Assembly (NCBI RefSeq): GCF_014196915.1
Contig: NZ_JACIEP010000003.1
Coordinates: forward strand, 62,001-126,000
Direction of reading: 5' to 3'
Source: Dysgonomonas hofstadii
GTDB taxonomy: Bacteria; Bacteroidota; Bacteroidia; Bacteroidales; Dysgonomonadaceae
DNA length: 64,000 bases
A program made the position numbers and the translations under genes. This document shows, in pieces, positions 1-8,954 of the stretch. Within the stretch, counting starts at the first letter, position 1; every line of letters starts with the position of its first letter. Under the pieces are notes generated by a model. That model had not been told where the DNA came from and did not search any database. It saw only the letters and a program-made list of their open reading frames with translations.

Positions 1-269
1 CAGAAAAGGTAAAACTTGTAGTTGATGCCGGTGTTTACTTTAAGTGTGGAATAGCTGGAAATTACAAGCTTAAAGGTGTAGATGATTTGACCGGTTCTTC
101 ATACGATGATTTTAACCGTTTCGATTTCGGGCTTAATATAGGTGGCGGTGTCCAAATCAGTAAGATTTATATCGGATTGGGGTATCAGTATGGGCTGATT
201 AATGCTGAAAAAGGAATAAGTGATTATCACAACCAGATTACCCGTATTAGTCTGGGATATAAATTCTGA
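1..269 (+). CDS. Outer-membrane beta-barrel protein, 3' end only
   Basis: An open frame enters from the left edge (first full codon at base 3) and stops at 267-269; the true start lies outside the window. The visible part is about 88 residues of alternating polar/hydrophobic strands with Gly and aromatic residues (GLNIGGGVQ, IYIGLGYQYG, ISLGYKF) and ends in Phe, the usual C-terminal signal of barrels inserted by the Bam complex. It fits the small porin-like barrel families common in Bacteroidota. The substrate or role cannot be read from this fragment. It is convergent with the next gene and shares a bidirectional terminator with it. Confidence 0.7.
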   Translation, partial: EKVKLVVDAGVYFKCGIAGNYKLKGVDDLTGSSYDDFNRFDFGLNIGGGVQISKIYIGLGYQYGLINAEKGISDYHNQITRISLGYKF

Positions 270-285
270 TTTCAATGTAATATAA

Positions 286-336
286 TATAATAAGAAAGGG
301 TTCGATAACTAACTATCGAACCCTTTCTTATTATAT
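286..336. terminator. Bidirectional Rho-independent terminator
   Basis: A 16-bp perfect stem (arms 292-307 and 314-329) with a 6-nt loop, extended by A/T pairs to about 22 bp, lies between the convergent barrel gene and the OmpA/TPR lipoprotein gene. Runs of A and T on the two sides suit both directions. Confidence 0.85.
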
Positions 337-358
337 AAATAGAATCAATGTCTTATGA

Positions 359-2059
359 TTAATTCAACAACATATTCCTTATATCCGAATTAGTAAGGAA
401 ACGTGTAAATTCGATATCATTCAGTATCTCGCTTGTCGGAACACCTTTGTCGATAGCCGATTTCAGGTTGCCTGCTACGCCTGATGCATTATTCGTTCTG
501 GCAGCAACAATCGCAGACAGATAACTTGTAGTAGCATCTTTGTTCGGTACAGCATTCAGTATTTGCTGGGCTTTATTGTAGTTCTTGGTTAATATCTGAG
601 CTACAGCGGCATTGTTTGTATTTGCGTTGCCAAATGCCTGAACAGCTTTGTTGTAATCTCCTTTCTGAAGATACAATAATCCCATTGCTTCACCCAGTGT
701 ATTTGCTCCGGATGCATTACCTAGCTGTTGCTCTGCCTTGGAAAGGTTTCCTTCAGCCAAAGATAACAATGCCTGGTTCATGTTTGCTTCAGGTGCAAGA
801 GATGTAACGCTGGCAGCTTTACTGAAAGCCTGTGCAGCTTTTGCTGTTTGTCCTGATTGATAGTAGTAAGCTCCGAGGTTGTTCCAGCCGCGATAATCGT
901 TAGGGTATTTCTGAGTTATATAAGTATATACCTTTTCTTTTGATACTCCGTCAAGATTTGCACTGTAAAGCAATTCTTCAACAGTAAGGCCCGACAGGTC
1001 AGAATCTGCTGCCTGCTGTAATTCCTGGTCTGTTTTTCCTATTACTTCAACGTTAGCGATTAAGCGGGAACGGCGAAGTTGTGGAAGTATAGTTTCTGCA
1101 AGACCTGAATAAACCGCTGAGATATTTTTAATTTCTCTTTCTCTGGTTTCAGTGTCAGGATACATAGATAGCACTCTTAATACAAGATCTTTATCCTGTA
1201 GGCTGGAAGCTTGTACCAGTTTCTGGAAGCCTTCCCAGTCCTGAGCAGTGTATTTTGCGTTTATTTCAGTATCTATATCTTTCTTCTGGAATTCCTTTAC
1301 TAAATAGTCTGTTGTGTTTTTCTCACGTTTTTCAGCTAGTTTTTCATTCAGTTCCAAACCACCGTCTGGTGAAGCATAAGCAGAAATTTCCACATTAAGA
1401 TTTTTACGTTGGTTGTCGTTAGCTTCTTTTACTAAATTCTGCCATGCGGCGAGATTTGAAGAGTTCAATTCGCTTGAGCGCAATTCGGCTTGTTGGATAA
1501 GGAACATGATATCTGCATCATAAGCTTCTTTTATGATACGTTGGAATGCATCGGGAGCCACAGCCGGAGTAGTTGTCGCTGCACTGGCCAGTGCTTGTGT
1601 TGCGATTACACCGTCAGCAATTTTTATATCACTGAAACCGGGAACAGTCTGGCCTTTTCTTGAAAAATCGAATCTTAGGAAGAGTTCAGATTTTTTCATT
1701 GCCGGAATGTAGTTGAATTCTGAACGCATTGTTATGGCGCTTCCGTTCTCGTAGCTTACAGTTACTCCGTTTCCTGCTACTTTTTCACCCTGATAAGTAT
1801 AAGGTGTACCCAGAGTTTCTCCTCCCTGATACTTCAATACAGGAGTAATAACAACCGTAGTTTCTTTTTCGAACCATTTAGCAGGGAAACGTCCGTTGAT
1901 GGTAACAGGGACTTTTGTGCCAACAAGTTCAAGAGGGGAAGGATTTGTCGTAAACAGCGAATTCGCTAAGGGAGTGATTGTCTTTTTACTACAGGATGTA
2001 GCTAATACAGCAACAATCATAATCAATGAAAAAAATGATTGGAGTTTTTGCCTCTTCAT
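359..2059 (-). CDS. OmpA-like lipoprotein with TPR repeats
   Basis: The 566-residue protein starts with a lipoprotein signal peptide (lipobox ATSC, Cys23), so it should be anchored in the outer membrane. A middle region around residues 225-265 carries an OmpA-like peptidoglycan-binding signature (AYASPDGGLELNEKLAEKR, with later Asp/Arg positions). The C-terminal half holds TPR-like helical repeats (for example GWNNLGAYYYQSGQTAKAAQAF). This combination is typical of Bacteroidota envelope proteins that tether the outer membrane to peptidoglycan; a more exact role is unknown. It is a monocistronic gene with a possible promoter at 2114-2121. Confidence 0.75.
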   Translation of the reverse strand: MKRQKLQSFFSLIMIVAVLATSCSKKTITPLANSLFTTNPSPLELVGTKVPVTINGRFPAKWFEKETTVVITPVLKYQGGETLGTPYTYQGEKVAGNGVTVSYENGSAITMRSEFNYIPAMKKSELFLRFDFSRKGQTVPGFSDIKIADGVIATQALASAATTTPAVAPDAFQRIIKEAYDADIMFLIQQAELRSSELNSSNLAAWQNLVKEANDNQRKNLNVEISAYASPDGGLELNEKLAEKREKNTTDYLVKEFQKKDIDTEINAKYTAQDWEGFQKLVQASSLQDKDLVLRVLSMYPDTETREREIKNISAVYSGLAETILPQLRRSRLIANVEVIGKTDQELQQAADSDLSGLTVEELLYSANLDGVSKEKVYTYITQKYPNDYRGWNNLGAYYYQSGQTAKAAQAFSKAASVTSLAPEANMNQALLSLAEGNLSKAEQQLGNASGANTLGEAMGLLYLQKGDYNKAVQAFGNANTNNAAVAQILTKNYNKAQQILNAVPNKDATTSYLSAIVAARTNNASGVAGNLKSAIDKGVPTSEILNDIEFTRFLTNSDIRNMLLN

Positions 2060-2113
2060 AAGTTCTAAGATTAGTTTATTTATAATTATTTATTCAAATG
2101 TTTTTCCTTCACG

Positions 2114-2121
2114 CAAATCTA
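2114..2121 (-). promoter_or_regulatory. Possible -7 element (TAGATTTG) for the OmpA/TPR gene
   Basis: Read on the minus strand this is TAGATTTG, matching the Bacteroidota -7 consensus TAnnTTTG, about 55 nt upstream of the start codon. I see no clear -33 TTTG at the expected distance, so this is only a candidate. Confidence 0.4.
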
Positions 2122-2301
2122 CCCTTTTTCTTTCTGAATGAGAAATGTAGATGTTCATTTTTTAAGATAAATAAGAGTTTTAATATTTTTTAATCCTTTA
2201 TTAAGAATCCTTACACTTACTTTGTTTTACAGCTGTTGCAAGATAGAAAGCAAATGTTTTTAAAGTTTAATGAAATATTCGGTTTAAAGTCAACTATAAT
2301 T

Positions 2302-2595
2302 TTAAAAATTCCAGGCTTCATATCCGCCAATAATACTGTACACTTTACCAAATCCTTGCTCTGACAGGTATCCAGCTACTATCTGGCTGCTGTTTCCATG
2401 ATAACAGATAACGAGCACCGGAGTGTTTCTATTTGTATCTTTCAAAAAAGAAGGAAGATTATCTTGTGTAAGATGGAATGCTTCTGGGGCATGGCTTTGG
2501 CTGAAGCTTTCGCTATCTCTGATATCGACTAGCAATGCGGAGTTTGTTTTTAATATTTTTTTAGCTTCCGATGCGCTTATTTGTTCAAATGACAT
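2302..2595 (-). CDS. GlpE-like single-domain rhodanese
   Basis: This 97-residue protein is a single rhodanese domain without a signal peptide. The active-site loop CYHGNSSQ begins at Cys64 and is nearly the same as the loop of E. coli GlpE, a thiosulfate sulfurtransferase that moves sulfane sulfur to cyanide or thioredoxin. The family-typical VDIRD (residues 23-27) and the C-terminal GGYEAW are also present. It is likely a cytoplasmic persulfide carrier; the physiological acceptor is unknown. It is divergent from the methionine gene metA, which may be a link through sulfur metabolism, but that is only context. Confidence 0.85.
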   Translation of the reverse strand: MSFEQISASEAKKILKTNSALLVDIRDSESFSQSHAPEAFHLTQDNLPSFLKDTNRNTPVLVICYHGNSSQIVAGYLSEQGFGKVYSIIGGYEAWNF

Positions 2596-2673
2596 ATTAT
2601 CTGATCTGTTTTACAGAATTTATTACTAACATATAATAAGAACAAAAATAATATACCTTGCCCTTAAAATCAT

Positions 2674-2681
2674 TAACTTTG
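2674..2681 (+). promoter_or_regulatory. -7 promoter element for metA
   Basis: TAACTTTG matches TAnnTTTG and lies about 28 nt upstream of the metA start. A -33 TTTG at 19 bp is not obvious. No SAM riboswitch-like structure is visible in the short leader. Confidence 0.45.
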
Positions 2682-2709
2682 CGAATTAATTTTTAATAAA
2701 AAAGCAAAT

Positions 2710-3657
2710 ATGCCTGTTACCATACCAGAAAGTCTTCCGGCAATAGAGATTTTAAAGAAAGAAAATATCTTTGTAATGAATCAGTTAAGGGCCAATCAGC
2801 AGGATATCCGTCCGCTGAGGGTTCTTATCCTCAATCTGATGCCGATAAAGATAATGACAGAGACAGATTTGATCAGGTTGTTATCGAATAATCCTTTACA
2901 GGTAGAAATAGATTTCCTGAAGCTGGAGACTCATGTTTCAAAAAATACACCCGAAGAGCATTTGCTGATGTTTTATAAAAACTTCAGTGAGGTGAAAGAA
3001 GATTATTATGACGGGATGATCATTACAGGTGCTCCGGTTGAGCTCTACGAATTTAAAGATGTGACCTATTGGCCCGAAATATCATCTATATTCGATTGGG
3101 CGCGCACTCATGTTACATCTACGCTATATATCTGTTGGGCAGCACAGGCGGCGCTTTATCATTTCTATGGAGTGAAGAAATATCCATTATCCGAAAAAAT
3201 GTTTGGTGTATTCAAACATATAGCCCACGATAAGAAATTCCCTTTATTCAGAGGGTTCGATGATGAATTTTATATTCCGCATAGCCGGCATACTACAGTA
3301 ACTCGGGAAGATATACTGAAATATCCTGAATTAAAGATATTATCGGAATCGGACGATTCGGGTGTAGGCATTGTTATGTCCCGTGGCGGGAGGGAATTTT
3401 ATTTCACAGGGCATTCCGAATATGCGCCATATACGCTTCATAACGAATATGTGCGGGATGCAGAAAAAGGACTTCCTATAAAAATACCTTATAATTATTA
3501 TAAGAACGATAATCCTGAAAATCCTCCTGTTGTGAGATGGACAGGTCATGGTAATTTGCTGTTCAATAATTGGCTGAATTATTTTGTTTATCAGGAAACA
3601 CCATACGATAAAACAAAGATACAGGAGCTGGGGGATATATTACCTGTTAATGAATAA
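2710..3657 (+). CDS. metA: Homoserine O-acyltransferase, predicted acetyl-CoA type
   Basis: The 315-residue protein is a full-length MetA-family enzyme that acylates L-homoserine in the first committed step of methionine synthesis. The catalytic Cys142 (YICWAAQ) and the His235/Glu237 pair (FTGHSEYAP) are present and fall on the E. coli numbering. Residue 111 in TGAPVELYEF is Glu, where succinyltransferases such as E. coli MetA have Gly. From published work on this family, Glu111 marks acetyl-CoA-using members, so the product is probably O-acetylhomoserine despite the usual annotation as succinyltransferase. No methionine genes lie next to it; a U32-family gene follows after 21 nt. Confidence 0.93.
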   Translation: MPVTIPESLPAIEILKKENIFVMNQLRANQQDIRPLRVLILNLMPIKIMTETDLIRLLSNNPLQVEIDFLKLETHVSKNTPEEHLLMFYKNFSEVKEDYYDGMIITGAPVELYEFKDVTYWPEISSIFDWARTHVTSTLYICWAAQAALYHFYGVKKYPLSEKMFGVFKHIAHDKKFPLFRGFDDEFYIPHSRHTTVTREDILKYPELKILSESDDSGVGIVMSRGGREFYFTGHSEYAPYTLHNEYVRDAEKGLPIKIPYNYYKNDNPENPPVVRWTGHGNLLFNNWLNYFVYQETPYDKTKIQELGDILPVNE

Positions 3658-3678
3658 TCAATAAGGAAATAAACAGAC

Positions 3679-5514
3679 TTGCTTAAAACGCGAAAAATAG
3701 AACTTCTTGCTCCGGCAAAAAACATGGAGTGCGGTATCGAAGCCATCAATCATGGAGCCGATGCCGTTTATATAGGTGCACCTCGGTTTAGCGCTCGGGC
3801 TGCTGCAGGTAATACGTTGAAAGACATTAAGCAGCTATGTGAATATGCACATCTGTTCAATGCTAAAGTATATGTGGCTCTGAATACAATATTAAACGAT
3901 AAAGAACTTCAGGAAACAGAACTGCTTATCCGGCAGCTTTATAATGAAGCTAAGATCGATGCGCTCATTATACAGGATATGGGCATTACAATGCTCGATC
4001 TTCCCCCCGTGGCTTTACATGCCAGCACACAGGTTGACAATAGGGGAGTCGAGAAAGTGAAATTCCTTGAAGAAGCAGGTTTCAGACAAGTGGTACTGCC
4101 TCGCGAACTTACAGTGGATGAGATACACGACATTGCTTCGCAGGTAAATATTCCTTTGGAAGTCTTTGTGCATGGTGCTTTATGTGTGAGTTATAGCGGC
4201 CAGTGTTACCTCAGTCAGGCTCTTTCGGGTCGTAGCGCTAATAAAGGTGCTTGTGCCCAGTATTGCCGTTTGCCCTATTCGCTGGTAGACTCAGCAGGCG
4301 AAGAGATTGTTTCGAAGAAACATCTTTTATCGATGAAGGATTTGAATCTTTCCGGTAATCTGGAAGAATTACTGGACGCAGGCGTAAGTTCACTGAAGAT
4401 AGAAGGGCGGCTAAAAGATGTTTCGTATGTGAAGAATGTGGTGGCGTATTACAGAAAGAAGCTGGATGCTATATTTGCAAAACGCCCCGAGTATTTAAGA
4501 GTGTCATCGGGTGCGGTCACATATGCATTTGAACCGAATTTGGAAAAAAGCTTTAACCGTAGCTTTACTAACTATTTTTTGCACGACCGTAGTAAAGATA
4601 TCTGGTCTTTGGATTCTCCTAAATCGGTAGGCGAGCCAATCGGCAAAATCACAGAAATAACAACAAAATATATTAAGATTAATACTCAGAAGGAATTTCA
4701 TAATGGTGACGGGCTTTGTTTCTTTAATCACAGGAAGGAATTGGAGGGGATCAATGTAAACAGGGTAGAGGGTGACCGTATTTATCCGGCTTCGATTCCC
4801 GACATAAAACGTGGCGCGTTTGTCTATCGTAATTATGACCACGAATTCGAAAAGGTTTTATCAAGGAAATCCGCCGAACGGAAAATAAAGGTGGAAATAG
4901 ACGTCGATGAAATACCTTTCGGGTTTTCTTTACAGGCAACAGACGAGGATCAAAACGTTGTTGTCCTTAATTTTGAATATGATAAACAAGCAGCTCAGAA
5001 ACCTCAGACTGAAAATATAAAAAGCAATCTGGGCAAAACGGGCAATACTATTTTTACAGTAGACAGTGTCGATATAAAATTCGCATCATCATGGTTTATT
5101 CCGGCATCTGTTCTGTCGGATTGGCGCAGGCAGTTGACGGATAAATTACTCTCTGTCCGGAAAATAGCATATAGACCGGAAATTGTAAAACACCGGCAAA
5201 CTTTCCATCCGTTTCCTCAAAAGGAAATCAATTATCAGGGGAATGTGATGAACACAAAAAGCAGGCAATTCTATGAACAGCATGAAGCCAGGGTAGCTCA
5301 ACCTGCTTTCGAAAAGCAGGAGCAAAAAGATGTTCCTTTAATGTTTATCCGCCATTGTATTAAATATTCATTGGGCTGGTGTCCTAAAGAAAAGGGAGAG
5401 AGGCATCCATATAAAGAACCTTTCTTTTTGATATATAATAATACTAAATTAAAGCTTTCGTTCGATTGCAAGGTCTGCGAGATGAAAGTCTTTAATGATT
5501 CTGCCGCAGAATAA
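3679..5514 (+). CDS. Peptidase U32 family protein with DUF3656-like region (RlhA-like)
   Basis: The protein has 611 residues and the U32 core from its first residues (IELLAPAKNMECGIEAINHGAD, here interrupted only by reading frame start choice). The start is a TTG at 3679-3681: an in-frame stop lies just upstream at 3670-3672, and the first ATG, at codon 16, would cut into the core. The Cys-rich stretch GACAQYCRLPY (about residues 190-200) and late cysteines (RHCIKYSLGWC, FDCKVCEMK) suggest an iron-sulfur cluster. Well-studied relatives are RNA hydroxylation enzymes: TrhP/YegQ, about 450 aa, on tRNA U34, and RlhA/YdcP, about 650 aa, on 23S C2501. Length and the extra C-terminal region favour the RlhA type. 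Protease activity is doubtful. Confidence 0.8.
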   Translation: MLKTRKIELLAPAKNMECGIEAINHGADAVYIGAPRFSARAAAGNTLKDIKQLCEYAHLFNAKVYVALNTILNDKELQETELLIRQLYNEAKIDALIIQDMGITMLDLPPVALHASTQVDNRGVEKVKFLEEAGFRQVVLPRELTVDEIHDIASQVNIPLEVFVHGALCVSYSGQCYLSQALSGRSANKGACAQYCRLPYSLVDSAGEEIVSKKHLLSMKDLNLSGNLEELLDAGVSSLKIEGRLKDVSYVKNVVAYYRKKLDAIFAKRPEYLRVSSGAVTYAFEPNLEKSFNRSFTNYFLHDRSKDIWSLDSPKSVGEPIGKITEITTKYIKINTQKEFHNGDGLCFFNHRKELEGINVNRVEGDRIYPASIPDIKRGAFVYRNYDHEFEKVLSRKSAERKIKVEIDVDEIPFGFSLQATDEDQNVVVLNFEYDKQAAQKPQTENIKSNLGKTGNTIFTVDSVDIKFASSWFIPASVLSDWRRQLTDKLLSVRKIAYRPEIVKHRQTFHPFPQKEINYQGNVMNTKSRQFYEQHEARVAQPAFEKQEQKDVPLMFIRHCIKYSLGWCPKEKGERHPYKEPFFLIYNNTKLKLSFDCKVCEMKVFNDSAAE

Positions 5515-5535
5515 TATACATATTGATATTTTCAG

Positions 5536-5543
5536 TATCTTTG
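5536..5543 (+). promoter_or_regulatory. -7 promoter element for the vanZ-tlpA-his gene train
   Basis: TATCTTTG is an exact TAnnTTTG match, 120 nt before the VanZ-like start. It is the only good promoter signal before a run of same-strand genes separated by few bases or overlaps, so it may drive the train into the his genes. Confidence 0.45.
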
Positions 5544-5663
5544 ATGTCTTGTATATGAGTGGTAGATAGTATTTAAAGATAAGTTTCTATATTAAAAACT
5601 ACCAATGGTTGTGCTTGTAAAAGCAATAAATAGGTCTGTGACCTTAATACCCTGTAACCTTAT

Positions 5664-6083
5664 ATGTTGAAAAGAATATTTAAATACACCTGGCCTCCGG
5701 CTATTGTAGCCGTTATAATATTTTACCTGTGCTGCCTTATTCCGCCTGACGATGTTCCGGATGTAGGATTTGAGTTCTTTATACCAACAGATAAGGTCGT
5801 TCATTTTTTGATGTATTTTGGTTTGGCAGGTATTGCGTCTTTCAATTATGTATATGATAAGAAAGGGCATATTATCATACTAAAATTATTAGTATTTGCT
5901 ATATTGGTTCCAATCCTGTATGGTGGTTTGATCGAAATTCTGCAGGCAGAGTTTTTCCCGCTACGATCGGGCGATTGGTACGATTTTTTAGCGGATGTGC
6001 TGGGAGCTTTAGCCTCCATCCCATTCTCTCTATGGTTTAGACGTATATTATTAAACAGACAATTAAAAGAAGAAGAAGCATGA
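5664..6083 (+). CDS. VanZ-like membrane protein
   Basis: This 139-residue protein has four hydrophobic segments. Family positions of VanZ are visible: DKVVHFLMYFGLA (about residues 42-54), then GGLIEILQ, then RSGDWYDFLADVLGAL near 105-120. VanZ itself gives low-level teicoplanin resistance, but most small VanZ-like proteins have no known function; a role at the membrane is all that can be said. Its stop overlaps the start of the TlpA-like gene by 4 nt (ATGA), so the two are translationally coupled. Confidence 0.8.
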   Translation: MLKRIFKYTWPPAIVAVIIFYLCCLIPPDDVPDVGFEFFIPTDKVVHFLMYFGLAGIASFNYVYDKKGHIIILKLLVFAILVPILYGGLIEILQAEFFPLRSGDWYDFLADVLGALASIPFSLWFRRILLNRQLKEEEA

Positions 6084-6610
6084 AAGCCAGATTATTTATA
6101 TTATTAAGCGGTTTGTTTTTTGTCCTGGGAGCAGTTGCTCAGAACATATACCCCGATCAGTATAAGGTGAAGGTAGGGGATATGGCTCCCGATTTTGAGA
6201 TGAGTTTGCCATCCGGTGAAAAAGTGAAACTATCCTCTTTAAGGGGAAAGGTGGTTATGCTTCAATTTACTGCCAGCTGGTGTGGTGTATGCCGGAAGGA
6301 AATGCCTCATATAGAAAAAGAAATATGGCAAAAGCATAAGGACAATACTGAATTTACTCTATATGGTATTGACCGTGAAGAGCCTGCGGAAACTGTATTG
6401 AAATTTGCTAAAGCCACAGGAGTTACTTATCCTATAGGTCTCGATCCGCAGGGAGATATATTCGCTTTGTATGCAGAGAAAAATGCAGGTATTACCCGGA
6501 ATATAATAATCGACAGGGATGGCAAGATTGTAATGCTTACCCGGCTTTTTAAATTGGAGGAATTTGGAGAAATGGTTGAACTGATCGATTCTCTGTTGGA
6601 AAAGAAATAA
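6080..6610 (+). CDS. TlpA-like periplasmic thioredoxin
   Basis: The protein has 176 residues: an N-terminal signal peptide (cut near LGAVAQ, residue 21), then an AhpC/TSA-Redoxin-type thioredoxin fold. The redox motif WCGVC gives Cys68 and Cys71. The stretch PDFEMSLPSGEKVKLSSLRG and a cis-Pro-type TRNIIID are typical of the TlpA/ResA group, which reduces disulfides in exported proteins. Its partner is unknown. It overlaps the VanZ-like gene by 4 nt and ends 1 nt before hisH, so it is probably in the same transcript as the histidine genes. Confidence 0.85.
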   Translation: MKARLFILLSGLFFVLGAVAQNIYPDQYKVKVGDMAPDFEMSLPSGEKVKLSSLRGKVVMLQFTASWCGVCRKEMPHIEKEIWQKHKDNTEFTLYGIDREEPAETVLKFAKATGVTYPIGLDPQGDIFALYAEKNAGITRNIIIDRDGKIVMLTRLFKLEEFGEMVELIDSLLEKK

Positions 6611-6611
6611 A

Positions 6612-7208
6612 ATGGATATAGCTATTATTAAATATAACGCTGGAAATATTTTTTCTGTAGAGCACGCTTTTAAGCGTTTAGGTGTAGATGCTGTTGTAAC
6701 AGAAGATAAGGAATTGATAAAAAAAGCAGACAAAGTAATTTTTCCCGGAGTGGGGGAGGCCAGCACTACCATGGATTATTTGCGTCGATCAGGTTTTGCC
6801 GATCTCATTCCTGATCTGAAACAACCTGTGCTGGGTATCTGCCTGGGAATGCAGCTGATGTGTTCATATTCGGAAGAAGGAGATGCCGATTGCCTGAATA
6901 TCTTTGATGCACCGGTGAAACGGTTTATACCACAGAAGCAGGAGGATAAAGTACCCCATATGGGATGGAACAATATTATGGATGTAAAGAGTGCTTTGTT
7001 TGACCAGTCGCTGGAGGATCAGTTTGTCTATTTTGTACATAGTTATTATGTACCTGTGACAAACGATACCATAGCAACGACTAATTATATACAACCTTTT
7101 AGTGCCGCTTTGCATAAGGATAATTTTTATGCCACACAATTTCATCCCGAAAAGAGTGGGAGCGTAGGAGAAAGAATCTTGAAAAACTTTTTGTCAAATA
7201 CTAAATAA
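6612..7208 (+). CDS. hisH: Imidazole glycerol phosphate synthase, glutaminase subunit
   Basis: The 198-residue class I glutamine amidotransferase has the nucleophile Cys77 in GICLGMQ and the His178/Glu180 pair in QFHPEKS. It makes ammonia from glutamine and passes it to HisF, forming IGP and AICAR in histidine synthesis. The partner hisF lies 1.7 kb downstream in the same gene train. Length is normal for the family, and no catalytic residue is missing. Confidence 0.96.
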   Translation: MDIAIIKYNAGNIFSVEHAFKRLGVDAVVTEDKELIKKADKVIFPGVGEASTTMDYLRRSGFADLIPDLKQPVLGICLGMQLMCSYSEEGDADCLNIFDAPVKRFIPQKQEDKVPHMGWNNIMDVKSALFDQSLEDQFVYFVHSYYVPVTNDTIATTNYIQPFSAALHKDNFYATQFHPEKSGSVGERILKNFLSNTK

Positions 7209-7217
7209 AATTAAGTC

Positions 7218-7679
7218 ATGGATAAATATGACGATTTAAGGAAACTGGAAGAACTTCGTGAAAGAGGGGTTATTTCGGAAGAAGAGTTTCAGAATGAAAA
7301 ACAACGGATATTGAATTCTGACAACTACTATCGTAAAGATATCGGAGGTATGTCGATAAATACATATCTGTTACTTATGCACCTGTCCCAGTTTGCCGGG
7401 TTTATTGTTCCCGGACTAGGCTTTATTGCGCCTATTGTAATGTGGGTAGTAAATAAGGAAAATCCTGAAGTAGACAAGCATGGTAAGAATATTGCCAATT
7501 TCATGATAAGCATGATCATATATGCCATTGTTTCAGCCATATTGATCATATTGATTATAGGTATTCCGATGCTGATTGCCATAGCTGTCATCGAACTTGT
7601 CTTTATAATAATAGCTGCGGTTAAAGCAGCAAACGGAGAATATTGGAAATATCCGTTGGCAATACAGTTTTTTACATAA
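7218..7679 (+). CDS. SHOCT plus DUF4870 membrane protein
   Basis: The 153-residue protein has an N-terminal SHOCT-like motif ([20 protein letters not shown], residues 4-23), a short helical oligomerization module, and a DUF4870 core. The core includes [20 protein letters not shown], then HGKNIANF and two or three membrane helices to about residue 140. DUF4870 proteins are small inner-membrane proteins of unknown function. It lies 9 nt after hisH and 7 nt before hisA, so it is embedded in the histidine gene run without an obvious link to the pathway. Confidence 0.8.
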   Translation: MDKYDDLRKLEELRERGVISEEEFQNEKQRILNSDNYYRKDIGGMSINTYLLLMHLSQFAGFIVPGLGFIAPIVMWVVNKENPEVDKHGKNIANFMISMIIYAIVSAILIILIIGIPMLIAIAVIELVFIIIAAVKAANGEYWKYPLAIQFFT

Positions 7680-7686
7680 ATATAAA

Positions 7687-8409
7687 ATGATAGAAATTGT
7701 TCCGGCTATTGATATCATCGATGGTAAGTGCGTGCGCTTATCGCAAGGAGATTACAATGCCAAGAAAGTCTATAACGAAGACCCTGTCGACGTCGCTAAG
7801 ATGTTTGAGGATGCGGGTATCCGCCGCTTACATCTTGTCGATCTCGATGGAGCTAAAGCCAAACGTATTGTTAACCAGACGATTTTAGAAAAGATCACTT
7901 CCAACACTTCGCTTATTGTCGATTTTGGCGGAGGGGTACAAAGTAATGAGGATATAGAGATCGCTTTCAACTCAGGAGCTTCTATGGTTACAGGAGGCAG
8001 TATTGCTGTCCGAAACCGGGATTTGTTTCTTAGCTGGATACAGAAATACGGATCAGGAAAAATCATTCTGGGTGCTGACTGCAAAGACCATAAGATCGCT
8101 GTTTCGGGCTGGCAGGAATCTACCTCTGTCGATATCATTCCCTTTCTGGGAGATTATACCAAAGAAGGAATCACAAAAGTTGTTTGTACCGATATAAGTA
8201 AGGATGGTATGCTTCAGGGCCCTTCCTTAGATTTATATAAGGAAATATTGGAAACATACCCTGACATGTACCTTATTGCCAGTGGTGGAGTAAGTTGTTT
8301 TCAGGATATACTTGATCTGGAGGCCGCAGGGGTTCCTTCGGTAATATTAGGTAAGGCTATATATGAAAATAGAGTGACTTTGAGGGAGTTAGCTGGTGTG
8401 AATTTATGA
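7687..8409 (+). CDS. hisA: Phosphoribosylformimino-5-aminoimidazole carboxamide ribotide isomerase
   Basis: This 240-residue (beta/alpha)8 barrel isomerizes ProFAR to PRFAR, the step just before HisF/HisH. The N-terminal catalytic Asp9 ([10 protein letters not shown]) and the second Asp in LGADCKDH (Asp131) are in place, together with two phosphate loops (FGGGVQ near 80 and ASGGVS near 204). The stop overlaps the start of the following hypothetical gene by 4 nt. All residues expected for activity can be seen. Confidence 0.95.
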   Translation: MIEIVPAIDIIDGKCVRLSQGDYNAKKVYNEDPVDVAKMFEDAGIRRLHLVDLDGAKAKRIVNQTILEKITSNTSLIVDFGGGVQSNEDIEIAFNSGASMVTGGSIAVRNRDLFLSWIQKYGSGKIILGADCKDHKIAVSGWQESTSVDIIPFLGDYTKEGITKVVCTDISKDGMLQGPSLDLYKEILETYPDMYLIASGGVSCFQDILDLEAAGVPSVILGKAIYENRVTLRELAGVNL

Positions 8410-8942
8410 GATATTGTCTGCTCTTAGTTCTGGCTCTTTTTTGTATAAATATTATGGGGCAGGACTCTATCCCTCGCACAATATATTATCCGAGGTTCCG
8501 AGAAGGGACAAAGGATATAAGCCTGTACACGGGCTTCGTTATGAGCGGAGAGGAGAAAGTTTCTACCAGAGGCTTTGAAGTTGGCTTGTCCAAAGATTAT
8601 CTTGTACCCCCATTACTCATAAGTTATGGCTATTATGGTGCAAGTGAGTTTTTATTTAACCGGGATGGTTTTCTTATGGGACCGAAAGCGGGGTGCTACG
8701 CCAGTTTTTTTATAGCATATATTGGTAATGAACTGGTACTCTATAACGATTTCAAGAAAAGTTCCCTGCATTATGCTCCCTATTTTGGGATAGGGGTTCC
8801 CGGAGGCAGGATATCGATTGCATATCATCTGCCATTTTATAATAAAGACTTCCGGTATAAGAGAAACTTTACAATAAATATAGCTGTAAATATTTTCAAT
8901 ATCTCTAAAAAGAAATTTTATTGGCACAATCTCAATAAATAG
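8406..8942 (+). CDS. Secreted hypothetical protein inside the his gene run
   Basis: I do not recognise this 178-residue protein. It starts with a signal peptide (cut near INIMGQ, residue 19). The mature part is rich in Gly, Tyr and Phe with alternating strand patterns ([41 protein letters not shown]), which suggests a small beta-barrel or other beta-rich envelope protein. It has no cysteine pair of note and no lipobox. Its start overlaps the hisA stop by 4 nt and hisF begins 12 nt after it, so expression is tied to the histidine genes. A functional link is not evident. Confidence 0.65.
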   Translation: MRYCLLLVLALFCINIMGQDSIPRTIYYPRFREGTKDISLYTGFVMSGEEKVSTRGFEVGLSKDYLVPPLLISYGYYGASEFLFNRDGFLMGPKAGCYASFFIAYIGNELVLYNDFKKSSLHYAPYFGIGVPGGRISIAYHLPFYNKDFRYKRNFTINIAVNIFNISKKKFYWHNLNK

Positions 8943-8954
8943 GAAAAAATAAAG

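Noticed and set aside
2682-2709. A SAM riboswitch before metA
   Set aside because: The leader from the likely promoter to the start is only about 25 nt, too short for a riboswitch, and no conserved stems are present.
6359-6772. A - strand frame of 137 codons across tlpA and hisH
   Set aside because: It covers two well-supported genes on the other strand and resembles no family.
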